Positions 1-9,154 of a DNA stretch of 58,103 nt are shown piece after piece. Under the pieces are notes generated by a model. It was given only the letters and a program-made list of their open reading frames with translations. It was not told the origin of the DNA and searched no databases. Both the position numbers and the translations under genes were made by a program. This stretch comes from Thermoguttaceae bacterium (lineage in GTDB: Bacteria; Planctomycetota; Planctomycetia; Pirellulales; Thermoguttaceae), in NCBI GenBank assembly GCA_017559825.1, contig JAFYQR010000230.1:1-58103 (forward strand), given 5' to 3'. The stretch's first letter is position 1, and each line of letters starts with the position of its first letter.

Positions 1-924
1 CATCACGAGCTTAACGCCGTCGGCGTAGTAGGCCCAAACGTGCCCGGCGATGGAGCCGTCGTCGTTGAATTGCGGTTCGTAACGGGTCGGCGCGGTGTCG
101 TCTTTTTGCGCGGCCCATTGGCAAAGGTCGACGGTGTGCGAGCCCCATTCGAGGATCCCGCCGCCGTGGAAATCGAAGTGGCTGCGCCAGTCGCCCGCGA
201 CGTAACGGCTGTTGTACGGACGCCAAGGGCAGGGGCCGAGCCAGCGATCCCAGTCGCATTCGTCGACCGCCGGTTCCGGTTCCGCCGGGAACCAGTCGTG
301 GTGCGTCGCCGGCCAAAGGGTGTTCGCGTGAACTTCGGTGAGTTTGCCGAGTTTGCCGCTCTTGACGATTTCGGCGGCGAGCATAAAGTTGCCGATGTTG
401 CGGCGTTGCGTCCCGGCTTGGTAGACGATTCCGTAACGCTTGACCGCGTCGGCGAGGGCGCGGCTTTCTTGAATGGTGAGGGAGAGCGGTTTTTCGCAGT
501 AGACGTCTTTTCCGAACTTCGCGGCGGTGATGGAGGCCATCGTGTGCCAACGGTCGCCGGTCGCGATCAAGACGGCGTCGATATCGTCGCGGATAAGGAG
601 GTCTTCCATATCCTTGTACATCGCGCAATCGGTATCGTTGTAAGTTTTGTCGGCGCGGTCTTTAACGTATTCGCGGCGCGATTTGCGGACGTCGCAGATC
701 GCGCGGAAGCGAACGTCGTTGCGTCCCAAGAAGACGCCGAGGTCTTCGTTGCCGCGCGACCCGATTCCGATGGCGCCCATATTGACTTTAGCGCTCGGGG
801 CGACTTCGCCGTCGAGCCCGAGGACTTTGCCCGGAACGTAAGTCGGAACGAGCGCCGCGGCTCCGGCGACCGCGCAACCTTTCAAAAAGTCTCGACGACC
901 GACGCGTCGTTGCGTTGATTTCAT
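1..924 (-). CDS. Gfo/Idh/MocA family oxidoreductase, Tat-exported, 3' end missing
   Basis: The frame reads from an ATG at 922-924 leftward to the window edge without a stop, giving 308 visible residues, so the gene is cut by the window. An AAGGAG-type ribosome site lies just upstream. Residues 10-16 (RRDFLKG) followed by an Ala-rich stretch form a twin-arginine signal. The mature part has the Rossmann start GIGSRG (53-58), the CEKPLS dinucleotide-binding signature (EKP at 144-146) and later an EWGSHTVDL segment typical of the C-terminal domain. Family members oxidise or reduce sugars and inositols with NAD(P); Tat-exported members are abundant in planctomycetes and probably carry their cofactor across the membrane. 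The substrate cannot be read from sequence. The family call is secure; the exact role is not. Confidence 0.93.
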   Translation of the reverse strand, partial: MKSTQRRVGRRDFLKGCAVAGAAALVPTYVPGKVLGLDGEVAPSAKVNMGAIGIGSRGNEDLGVFLGRNDVRFRAICDVRKSRREYVKDRADKTYNDTDCAMYKDMEDLLIRDDIDAVLIATGDRWHTMASITAAKFGKDVYCEKPLSLTIQESRALADAVKRYGIVYQAGTQRRNIGNFMLAAEIVKSGKLGKLTEVHANTLWPATHHDWFPAEPEPAVDECDWDRWLGPCPWRPYNSRYVAGDWRSHFDFHGGGILEWGSHTVDLCQWAAQKDDTAPTRYEPQFNDDGSIAGHVWAYYADGVKLVM

Positions 925-1493
925 AAGGGCTCCTTTCTCCGCGTTCGCGGCGAGTTAAACGTCGCCGCTCGAACGATATAAGGCGTGAAATGCGAATTTA
1001 ACGGGTTTCCGCTCGAAAAATAACGAGCGAAAGAATAATAACGGGCGCCGCGACCGACGTTGAACCGGGCGGTTTGGCGAAAGTTTAACGGGAACACAAA
1101 GCGCGAACCCGACCGAGTCGCGGCGATATAGCCTTAACGATAACAGAAGCGGCGCCGAAAATCAAGTTTTTCGTCGAGATTTTCGCCAATTTTTGCGATT
1201 TTTTCGCGAAAACGAAGAGAACCGACGCGGCAAGACGATAGACTGGGTAGGATGCGTGAAATAGATAAAGAAGAGTAAGCGCGCAAGGAACGCGAACCCG
1301 CTTTATCGTCCGGACCCGCGACCGCCGCCGGAACGCTCGCCGCCGTCGAAGCCGGTTCGCGGCGCATTACGCAAGACGGAGAAGGCGAACGAAAGACGTA
1401 AAGACGCGAAAACGCCGCCCCGACGCGGAAAGTCGACGCGGCGTCAAGTCGGCGAAGCGAGACGAGCGGAAGCGCAAGTTCGCGGGCGCTTCG
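925..1493. other. Intergenic region between oxidoreductase and LRR array
   Basis: This 569-base gap lies upstream of the minus-strand oxidoreductase and downstream of the minus-strand LRR array. I see no convincing gene: the minus frames at 1134-1367 and 1367-1630 are Arg/Ser-rich, lack a ribosome site, and the second runs into the LRR gene. No clear hairpin followed by a T-run was found, so the terminator of the LRR gene is unknown. Confidence 0.5.
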
Positions 1494-4286
1494 TCAACGC
1501 GGTTCGAAGCGCAACTTGTTTTTCCGAGCGTATTTCTCGGCGGCGGAACCCGGCGCGCTTTGAAGCGTAAAGTGCGGGACGTCGCGTCGCTCGCCGTCTT
1601 GCTCGACGCGTCCAAACGCGTCTTTGCCAATCTTTGCGAGTCCGTCCGGAAGAACGACCGACGTTAACGACGGGCAGTCGACGAACGCCTCTTTGCCGAT
1701 CTTTTGCAACCCGTCCGGAAACGCGGCTTCCTGCAACGCGGCGCAACCGGCGAACGCGCGGTCGCCGACCGTTTTTAATCCCTGGGGGAGCGCGACGGAC
1801 GTTAGCGAAACGCAGAAATGGAACGCGTCCGCGCCGACGGTTTCGAGGCCGTCCGGAAGTTTGAGCGACGACGCCGATTCGCATCGGTAAAACGCGCTTT
1901 TGCCGAGAGTTTGGAGGCCGTTTGGGAGCTTGATCGACGTTAACGACGAACACCCGTTAAACGCGTCGGCGTCGATCGTTTCGACGCTTTGCGGAAGTTC
2001 GAGCGACGTCAACGACGAACAGTCGCAAAACGCGCCTCTACCGACGCTTCGCAAGCCGTCCGGAAGTTGGATCGACGTCAACGACTTGCAGCCGTAAAAC
2101 GCGAATTCGCGGAGGGTTTGCAGTTCTTTTGGAAGTTCGACCGACGTTAGCGACGAACAGCTGTCAAACGTGTTGCCGCCGATAATTTGCAAGCCGTTCG
2201 GGAGCTTGACGGACGTTAGCGCCGAACAAGCGGCAAACGCGACGCTTCCGAGCGTTTCGACGCTATCCGGAAGAACGACGGACGTTAGCGCTTCGCAACC
2301 GGCGAACGCGTAGGCGCCGATCGTTCGCAAACCTTCCGGAAACGCGATGGAAGTTAGCGCTTTACAGTGGTAAAACGCCCCGTGGGCAACGGTTTGCAGT
2401 CCATTTGGGAGAACGACCGACGACAACGTTTCGCAGTGAAAAAACGCGTCTTTGCCGATCGTTTTCAGGCTGTTCGGGAGTTCGATCGACGTCAGCGTCT
2501 TGCAAGCGTAAAACATTTCGTCGCCGATGGTTGCGAGGCCGTTTGGGAGTTTGATCGACGTTAGCGACGAGCAACCTAGAAACGCTTGTTTGCCGATACT
2601 TTTGACGCTGTCCGGGAGAACGACGGACGTTAGCGTCTGGCAACCGCAAAAGGCGCGCGGAGCGATTTTTTTAACGCCGTCCGGAACGACGCATTCCGTT
2701 TTCGGTTCGACGCATTCCAAGAGCGTTTTACCGTCGGGGCTCAAAAGGAGACCGTCGACCGTTTCGGCGTGGAGAGGGGCCTGCGCTATGCGTTGTCGCT
2801 GTTGTGCGGGGATTTCGGCGCGACCGTCGGACGAGATAATTCGCAACGCGTGATCGCAGTTGTAAAACGCGTTTTCGCCGACTTTCGGCGCTTTCTTGGG
2901 GAGCGTCGCCGTTTTCAACGCGGCGCAACCTTCAAACGCTTCGTCGCCGATTTCTTTGAGTCCGTCCGGAAACTCGACTTCTTGTAACGAGACGCAACCT
3001 TGGAACGCTCCCTCGTCGATCGTTTTGAGTCCGTTCGGGAACTTGACAGTTCGTAATGCGACGCAGCCGGCAAACGCTTCGAAGTCGATTGTTTCGAGTC
3101 CGTTCGGTAGTTTGATGTTTTGTAACGCGGAGCAATCTTGGAACGCTCCTGGACCGACGAGTCGCAATCCGTCCGAAAACGCGACGGACGTTAGCGCGGA
3201 ACAATGGGCGAACGCTCCGTCGTCGACGGTTTCGAGCCCCTTGGGAAGCGTGATGGAGCGCAGCGTCTTGTTTTCGTAAAACGCGTCTTCGCCGATAGTT
3301 TCGACGCCGTTCGGAACGACGTATTCCGTTCTCGGGGCGCCGCCGGGGTACGCGACGAGCGTTTTTCCGTCGGCGGAAAAGAGGACGCCGTCGACGACGC
3401 GGTAATGTTTCGCGTTGGGCGAGAGGAGGAATTCCGTCAACGAATCGCAATCCGCGAACGCGTCCGGGGCGAATTCTTGGAGTTCGTCCGGGAGTATGAC
3501 GGACGTTAGCGCCGCGCATTGCTGGAACGCTCCGTCGACGACGGTTTTGAGCCCGTTCGGGAGCGCGACCGACGTTAGCGAAGAACACGCTGTAAAGGCG
3601 AATTTGCCGATCGTTTTAACGCCGTCCGGGAGCGCGACGGAGGTTAGCGAAGAACAGTCCGCGAACGCTCGAAGACCGACGGTTTTAAGGCTCTTCGGAA
3701 AGACGACGGACGTTAGCTCTTTGCATCCGTAAAACGCGTCTTCGCCGACGGTTCGGACTCCGTCCGGAATCGCGTATTCCGTCGTTTTTTTATTGCGGGG
3801 AAAGAAAACGAGCGTTTTTCCGCCGTCGGCAAAGAGGACGCCGTCGACGACGCGGTAACGCGAGGGGCCGGGCGAAAGGGTAAATTCTTCGAGCGATTCG
3901 CACTCCAAAAACGCGGTCGGCGAGACGTATTCGATTCCGTTCGGAAGCGCGACAGACCTTAGCGAAACGCAGTTCTGAAACGCGTCGCCAACGCGTTTCA
4001 GCCCGTTCGGGAGAACGAGCGACGTTAGAGCTTGGCAACCGGCAAACGCTTCGTAGCAAATAGTTTGGAGTCTGACCGGAAGCGCGACCGACGTTAAACG
4101 GCGGCAATTTTGGAACGCGCTTTGACCGACGCTTGTAACGGGGCGACCGTCGATTTCGGGCGGAACGACGACTTCGGTCGCGTTGCCGTCGAGAAAACGG
4201 ACGATCGCGACGCCGTTGGTTTCCTCGTCGATTTTCCATTCGAAATCGGAGGCCGGATTCGGCGTTTTGGCGGGTTGCGAAGTCAT
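1494..4286 (-). CDS. BspA-like LRR_5 protein, array member 1 (930 aa)
   Basis: The product is built almost wholly of about 32 repeats of roughly 23 residues, each containing LTSVxLPxGL and ending in an AFxxC box, the TpLRR/BspA class (LRR_5). The long frame opens further upstream, but the ATG at 4284-4286 is preferred: it follows AGGAGAAACC and starts MTSQ, as in the members at 9155 and 12572. The head (residues about 14-50, DFEWKIDEET then VVVPPEIDGRPVT) is shared by most members of the array. Three 'VDGVLF-ADGKTL' spacer modules interrupt the repeats. The tail ends KNKLRFEPR. No signal peptide, membrane segment or anchor is visible, which is odd because BspA relatives are usually surface adhesins. 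Structure class is sure; function is unknown (protein binding is the family expectation). Confidence 0.92.
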   Translation of the reverse strand: MTSQPAKTPNPASDFEWKIDEETNGVAIVRFLDGNATEVVVPPEIDGRPVTSVGQSAFQNCRRLTSVALPVRLQTICYEAFAGCQALTSLVLPNGLKRVGDAFQNCVSLRSVALPNGIEYVSPTAFLECESLEEFTLSPGPSRYRVVDGVLFADGGKTLVFFPRNKKTTEYAIPDGVRTVGEDAFYGCKELTSVVFPKSLKTVGLRAFADCSSLTSVALPDGVKTIGKFAFTACSSLTSVALPNGLKTVVDGAFQQCAALTSVILPDELQEFAPDAFADCDSLTEFLLSPNAKHYRVVDGVLFSADGKTLVAYPGGAPRTEYVVPNGVETIGEDAFYENKTLRSITLPKGLETVDDGAFAHCSALTSVAFSDGLRLVGPGAFQDCSALQNIKLPNGLETIDFEAFAGCVALRTVKFPNGLKTIDEGAFQGCVSLQEVEFPDGLKEIGDEAFEGCAALKTATLPKKAPKVGENAFYNCDHALRIISSDGRAEIPAQQRQRIAQAPLHAETVDGLLLSPDGKTLLECVEPKTECVVPDGVKKIAPRAFCGCQTLTSVVLPDSVKSIGKQAFLGCSSLTSIKLPNGLATIGDEMFYACKTLTSIELPNSLKTIGKDAFFHCETLSSVVLPNGLQTVAHGAFYHCKALTSIAFPEGLRTIGAYAFAGCEALTSVVLPDSVETLGSVAFAACSALTSVKLPNGLQIIGGNTFDSCSSLTSVELPKELQTLREFAFYGCKSLTSIQLPDGLRSVGRGAFCDCSSLTSLELPQSVETIDADAFNGCSSLTSIKLPNGLQTLGKSAFYRCESASSLKLPDGLETVGADAFHFCVSLTSVALPQGLKTVGDRAFAGCAALQEAAFPDGLQKIGKEAFVDCPSLTSVVLPDGLAKIGKDAFGRVEQDGERRDVPHFTLQSAPGSAAEKYARKNKLRFEPR

Positions 4287-4357
4287 TGCGGTTTCTCCTA
4301 TTAAGTTAAAAACGAAACGAGCGCTAATCTTCGTAAAATAAAAACGTCGACTCGGCG

Positions 4358-6997
4358 TCAACGCGGTTCGAAGCGCAACTTATTTTTCCGAGCGTATTTC
4401 TCCGCGACGGAGCCCGGCGCGACTCGAAGCGTAAAGTTCGGAACGGTTTGGCGTTCGCTCTCTTTACTGGCGCGCCAAGGCGTTTCTTTTTTTCCGAAAC
4501 GTCCAAACGCTTCTTTGCCAATCTTTTCGAGTCCGTCCGGAAGAGCGATGGTTTGTAATGCCGGACAGTCGACGAACGCCTCTTTGCCGATCTTGCGCAA
4601 TGCGTTCGGAAATACGACCGACGACAACCTTTCGCAACCGCCGAACGCTTCGTCGCCGATGGTTTGTAACGCTTCCGGAAGCGTAATCGAAGTCAGCGCT
4701 TCGCAACCCCAAAACGCCCGTTCGCCGACGCTTTGCAGTCCGTTGGGAAGAACGACCGTCGTTAGCGCTTCGCAACGTGCAAACGTCAACTCGCCGAGGG
4801 TTTGCAGAGCGTTCGGGAGTTTGATCGACGTTAACGATTTGCACTCGTCAAACGCGCAGTCGCCGATCTTTTCGACGCTTTCAGGAAGTTCGAGCGACGT
4901 CAGCGCCGCGCAACCGTAAAACATTCCTTCGGGGATAGCGCGCAGGTCGTCCGGCAACGCGACGTCGGTTAGCGAAACGCAATCGCAAAACGCGCGTTCG
5001 CCGACGCTTTGCAAACCGTTCGGAAGTTGGATCGACGTTAACGATTTGCACTCGTCGAACGCGTAGGGGCCGAGCTTTTGGAGACCGTCCGGAAGCGTTA
5101 CAGACGCTAGCGATTCGCACAAACGAAACGCGCGTTCGCCGATCGTTTCGACGCTATCCGGAATAACGACGGACGTTAGCGATTTGCACCCTAGCAACGC
5201 GCCCTCGTCGATACGTTGCAGTCCGTCGGGGAGCGCGACGGACGATAACGCTAAACAACGACAAAACGTGTATTTCCCGAGGGTTTTCAGCCCGTCCGGG
5301 ATATTGATCGACGTTAACGAATCGCACTCGTAAAACGCTTCGGCGCCGAGGTCTTGCAGGCCGTCCGGGAGCTTGACCGACGTTAACGATTTGCATTCGT
5401 AAAACGCTTCTTTGCCGATGCTTACGACGCTTTCCGGTATCTCGATCGACGTTAGTTCGCGGCACCCGCAAAACGCGCAAGGAGCGATCTTTTTAACGCG
5501 CTTCGGGACGACGTACTCCGTTTTCGATTCGAGACACGCCAAAAGCGTTTTGCCGTCGGGGCTAAAGAGGACGCCGTCGACCGTTTGCGCGCGGAACTCT
5601 TCGAGCGTTAGGCGTTTGCAACGGCGGTCGGGGACGCCGACTTCGCCGCTTTGCGACACGGCAAAACGTAAAGAATCGTTTTGCCCGAACCCGTGAGCTT
5701 CGACGGTCGGCAGTTTTTCGGGTAAGAACGCCGCTTGCAAAGCCTCGCAGCCCTGAAACGCGCCGACTCCAATATGTTGCAAACTGTCGGGAATCGCGAT
5801 TGTTCGCAACGATTCGCAATCGTCAAACGCGTGGCTGTCGATAGTTTGCAAGCCGTCGGGAAGGGTTGCTGTGCGTAGCGATTTGCAGTAATGAAACGCG
5901 TACTTGCCGACGGTTTTGAGGCTTTTCGGGAGCGCGATAGACGTTAGCGAAGAACAGCAACTAAACGCCCGTTCGCCAATGGTTTGCAAACTGTCTGAAA
6001 ACGCGACGGACGTTAACGCTTTGCAACCGGAAAACGCCCCGTAGCCGATAGTCCGCAAACTGTCGGGAAGCGCGATGGAATGTAATGAATCACAGTTGAC
6101 AAACGCCCATTTGCCAATGGTTTGCAAACCGTCGGGAAAAGCGACGGAATGCAGCGCCTTGCACGTCCAAAACGCTTCGTCGGCGACGGTTTCGACGCCG
6201 TCGGGAATCGCGTATTCCGTTTTCGGGTTCCCGCCCGGGTACGCGACGAGCGTTTTGCCGTCTTTGGAGAAGAGGACGCCGTCGACGGCGCGGAAGCGCT
6301 CCGCGTCGGGAGAAATAACGATTTCCGACAGCGCGCCGCATTTTGGGAACGGACCGGTTTGGAACGCTCCCGCGCCGACGCTTTGAATCCCGCTCGGAAG
6401 TTCGATCGAACGCAACGACGCGCAACCCCAAAACGCTCTCGCGCCGATTGTTACGACGCTTTGCGGAAGCGCTATTGACTGTAATGATTCGCAACCATCA
6501 AACGCGTTGTCGCCGACGGTCGCGAGGCTTGGCGGAAGTACGATGGACGTTAGCGCTCGGGCGCAGGAGAACGCGCCTTTGCCGAGCGTTTCGACGCCGT
6601 CGGGGACGACGTACTCGGCCCCCGCTTTATTGCGGGGATACGCGACGAGCGTTTGGCCGTCTTTGGAGAAGAGGACGCCGTCGACGACGCGGAAATTTTT
6701 CGCGTTGGCGGAAACTCGAAACTCCGTCAACTCTTTGCAGGAGCTAAACACTTCCGTATCGAGATTTAGCAGACCGTCCGGGAGCGTCGCCGACCTTATC
6801 GCGCAACCGCCGCCAAACGCCCAATTTCCGATTTTTGTAACGGGATGGCGACCGATTTCGTTCGGGATAACGACTTTGGACGCGCCTCCGCTGCGGAAAC
6901 GAACGATCGTAACGTCGCCGGTTTCTTCGTCGACTTTCCATTCGAAATCGACCGGCGGATTCGGTCTCGCGACGTCTTGACGTTGAGCGCTTGACAT
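4358..6997 (-). CDS. BspA-like LRR_5 protein, array member 2 (879 aa)
   Basis: About 29 LRR_5 repeats with AFxxC boxes follow a head of the same type as the neighbour (DFEWKVDEETG, residues about 17-27). The start ATG at 6995-6997 follows AAGGAG. It is a close paralogue of the gene at 1494: both have a 'TVDGVLFSPDGKTL' spacer module in mid-protein in the same order, and both end in nearly the same tail (APGS, AEKYARKNKLRFEPR). The tail DNA of the two genes is also nearly identical, pointing to recent duplication or gene conversion. The gap to the next gene is 71 bases. No export signal is seen. A promoter-like sequence lies upstream at 7089-7117. Function is unknown beyond a likely binding scaffold. 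Confidence 0.92.
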   Translation of the reverse strand: MSSAQRQDVARPNPPVDFEWKVDEETGDVTIVRFRSGGASKVVIPNEIGRHPVTKIGNWAFGGGCAIRSATLPDGLLNLDTEVFSSCKELTEFRVSANAKNFRVVDGVLFSKDGQTLVAYPRNKAGAEYVVPDGVETLGKGAFSCARALTSIVLPPSLATVGDNAFDGCESLQSIALPQSVVTIGARAFWGCASLRSIELPSGIQSVGAGAFQTGPFPKCGALSEIVISPDAERFRAVDGVLFSKDGKTLVAYPGGNPKTEYAIPDGVETVADEAFWTCKALHSVAFPDGLQTIGKWAFVNCDSLHSIALPDSLRTIGYGAFSGCKALTSVAFSDSLQTIGERAFSCCSSLTSIALPKSLKTVGKYAFHYCKSLRTATLPDGLQTIDSHAFDDCESLRTIAIPDSLQHIGVGAFQGCEALQAAFLPEKLPTVEAHGFGQNDSLRFAVSQSGEVGVPDRRCKRLTLEEFRAQTVDGVLFSPDGKTLLACLESKTEYVVPKRVKKIAPCAFCGCRELTSIEIPESVVSIGKEAFYECKSLTSVKLPDGLQDLGAEAFYECDSLTSINIPDGLKTLGKYTFCRCLALSSVALPDGLQRIDEGALLGCKSLTSVVIPDSVETIGERAFRLCESLASVTLPDGLQKLGPYAFDECKSLTSIQLPNGLQSVGERAFCDCVSLTDVALPDDLRAIPEGMFYGCAALTSLELPESVEKIGDCAFDECKSLTSIKLPNALQTLGELTFARCEALTTVVLPNGLQSVGERAFWGCEALTSITLPEALQTIGDEAFGGCERLSSVVFPNALRKIGKEAFVDCPALQTIALPDGLEKIGKEAFGRFGKKETPWRASKESERQTVPNFTLRVAPGSVAEKYARKNKLRFEPR

Positions 6998-7088
6998 TGT
7001 TTAACTCCTTGCGTTAAATGGTTTGCTTAGGTCGCGACGTCGGACGGAGTCGGCGGCGGTCGCGAACGAATCGGCGACGTATTCCGTT

Positions 7089-7117
7089 ATTATGACGGAT
7101 TGAAGCGCGCAAGGCAA
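7089..7117 (-). promoter_or_regulatory. Promoter of LRR array member 2
   Basis: On the minus strand TTGCCT (7112-7117) and CATAAT (7089-7094) are separated by 17 bases, about 90 bases upstream of the start codon at 6997. The -10 is good and the -35 moderate. Confidence 0.45.
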
Positions 7118-7263
7118 GCGAATCTTGCCCCGACCGACGATTTTTTTCGAAAATTCTCTTCGCCGCGACTCGCATAATCGTTAAAGCGGGGAAAACGCCG
7201 TTCGTTTTATCGGCAAACGCGCCTAATACGCTCGACGTTGGAACGTCAAAAGACGACGCGGCG

Positions 7264-9066
7264 TCAACGCGCTTCGAAGCGGAAACTTGCGTTTTCGGCG
7301 AATCGTTCCGCGACGGAACCCGTTTTCCCGTAAATAATTAAGTCGGGCGAACAACCGAAAAACGCGTCGGGGTCGACGCTTTCGAGAGACGCCGGAAGCG
7401 CGACGGACGTTAACGCTCGACAACCGCAAAACGCGCAGAAGCCGAGCGTTCTTAACGTCGACGGGAGCGAAATTTCCGTTAGCGCCGCGCAACCGTTAAA
7501 CGCTTCGTCGTCGACGGTTAGGACGCCGTCGGGAACGACGACGGACGTTAGCGCTCGACACCCGCTAAAGACGCCGAGTTCGAGCGTTTTAACGCCGGAG
7601 GGAATTTCGACTGATTGCAACGAACGACACCCGCTAAACGCCGCCGCGCCAAGCGTTTGCAAACCGACGGGAAGCGTCGCGGAGGTCGACGCCGCGCACC
7701 CGTCGAACGCGCCGGGGCCGATTTCGCGCAAGTTGTTGGGAAGCGCGATTTTTTGAAGCGCCGCGCATCCTTTAAACGACTGCGCCGAAATGATTTGGAG
7801 CGTTTCCGGGAACGCGACCGTCTCCAACGCTCGACAGCCCCCGAACGCCGCCGGGCCTAACGTTTGCAAACCGTTGGGGAGGACGACTTGCGTCAACGAG
7901 TCGCAAGCGTAAAACGCCGACGCGCCGATTTCCCGCAAACCGTCCGGAAACGCGACCGAACGGAGTTGGAAGCAAGCGTAAAACGTCGCGGCTCCGAAGG
8001 TTGCGATTCCGTCGGGGATTTTGACGTCGGTTAGCGCTTTGCAACCGTAAAACGCGCCGGAGCCGAGCGAGCGCAACGTCGTCGGAAGCGCGAGTCCTTT
8101 TAACCGTTTGCAGCCTCTAAACGCTTCGACGCCAACGCTTTGCAAGCCGTCGGGAAGCTCCGCCGACGTTAAGCGTTTGCATCCGGAAAACGCGTTGGCT
8201 TCGAGCGTCCGCAAGCCGAGCGGTAAAGCGACCTTTTGCAACGACTTGCAACCGGAAAACGCGCCGTCGCCGATAGTTTCGACGCCGTTTGGAACTTCGA
8301 ACGCGTCGCCTTTGCCTTCCGGATAACGCGCTAAAGTCTTGCCCTCGGCGGAGTAAAGAACGCCGTCGAACGAACGGAAATTGGCGTTTTCCGGAGCGAC
8401 TTGAAATTTCGCCAACGCCGGACAATCGCGAAACGCTTGCGCGTCAATCGTTTGAAGCGTCGCGGGAAACGCGACGGACGTTAGCGCCGCGCAACCGTCG
8501 AAGGCGCCGGGGGCGATTTTTTCGACGCCGTTCGGAACGACGTAAGCGTCCGACTTTCCCGGCGGATAACGGAGCAACGTTTTACTGTCGGCGGAAAAGA
8601 GAACGCCGTCGACGGCGCTAAATTTTTTATTTGTCGGCGCAATAAGGATTTCCGACAGCGCCGAGCAACGGTCGAACGCGTCGAAAGCGAGCGTTTTGAG
8701 GCGTTCCGGCAAGCGAAGCGAACGGAGCGAGGCGCAAAGATCGAACGCTTTGGGGCCGATTTCGCGCAAGCCGTCGGGAAGAGCGACGTCGGTTAGCGAA
8801 CCGCAACGGAAGAACGCGTTGGCGCCGATTATTTCGACGCTTGTCGGAAGCGTTATCGACGTTAATAATTCGGCGTAAGCGAAGGCGGCGTCGGCGATTG
8901 CGACGACGGGAGCGCCGTCGATTTCGGCGGGAACGACGACGGCGACGGCGGCCGGGTCGCGCAATTTTTGAAGAACGACGCGACCGGTTGCGTCAAGGCG
9001 CCAATCGAAGGCGTTTGGCGGAGTCGGCGAGGCGGAGGATAAAGAAGTTGAAGACGGCGTTTGCAT
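7264..9066 (-). CDS. BspA-like LRR_5 protein, array member 3 (600 aa)
   Basis: About 20 LRR_5 repeats. The frame extends upstream to 9117, but the inner ATG at 9064-9066 gives MQTPSSTS and the usual head (FDWRLDATGR, then VVVPAEIDGAPVV), so it is preferred; its ribosome site is weak (GGAACG). Two VDGVLF/SADxKTL spacer modules separate repeat blocks in the first 250 residues. The C-terminal cap (LIIYGKTGSVAERFAE, then FRFEAR) is the common ending of the array. The protein is more Ala-rich than members 1 and 2. No signal peptide or anchor is visible. It lies 88 bases downstream of member 4 on the same strand and might be read from that transcript. Confidence 0.9.
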   Translation of the reverse strand: MQTPSSTSLSSASPTPPNAFDWRLDATGRVVLQKLRDPAAVAVVVPAEIDGAPVVAIADAAFAYAELLTSITLPTSVEIIGANAFFRCGSLTDVALPDGLREIGPKAFDLCASLRSLRLPERLKTLAFDAFDRCSALSEILIAPTNKKFSAVDGVLFSADSKTLLRYPPGKSDAYVVPNGVEKIAPGAFDGCAALTSVAFPATLQTIDAQAFRDCPALAKFQVAPENANFRSFDGVLYSAEGKTLARYPEGKGDAFEVPNGVETIGDGAFSGCKSLQKVALPLGLRTLEANAFSGCKRLTSAELPDGLQSVGVEAFRGCKRLKGLALPTTLRSLGSGAFYGCKALTDVKIPDGIATFGAATFYACFQLRSVAFPDGLREIGASAFYACDSLTQVVLPNGLQTLGPAAFGGCRALETVAFPETLQIISAQSFKGCAALQKIALPNNLREIGPGAFDGCAASTSATLPVGLQTLGAAAFSGCRSLQSVEIPSGVKTLELGVFSGCRALTSVVVPDGVLTVDDEAFNGCAALTEISLPSTLRTLGFCAFCGCRALTSVALPASLESVDPDAFFGCSPDLIIYGKTGSVAERFAENASFRFEAR

Positions 9067-9154
9067 TGTTGGACGTTCCGTTAAATATTGTTGATGGTAA
9101 ATGGGTTGCGTTGACAATGGACGGTAAAAAACGAATAATGACGCGGCGCCGATT

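Noticed and set aside
1134..1367. Short minus frame in the first large gap
   Set aside because: Low-complexity Ser/Arg text, no ribosome site, no match to a known small protein.
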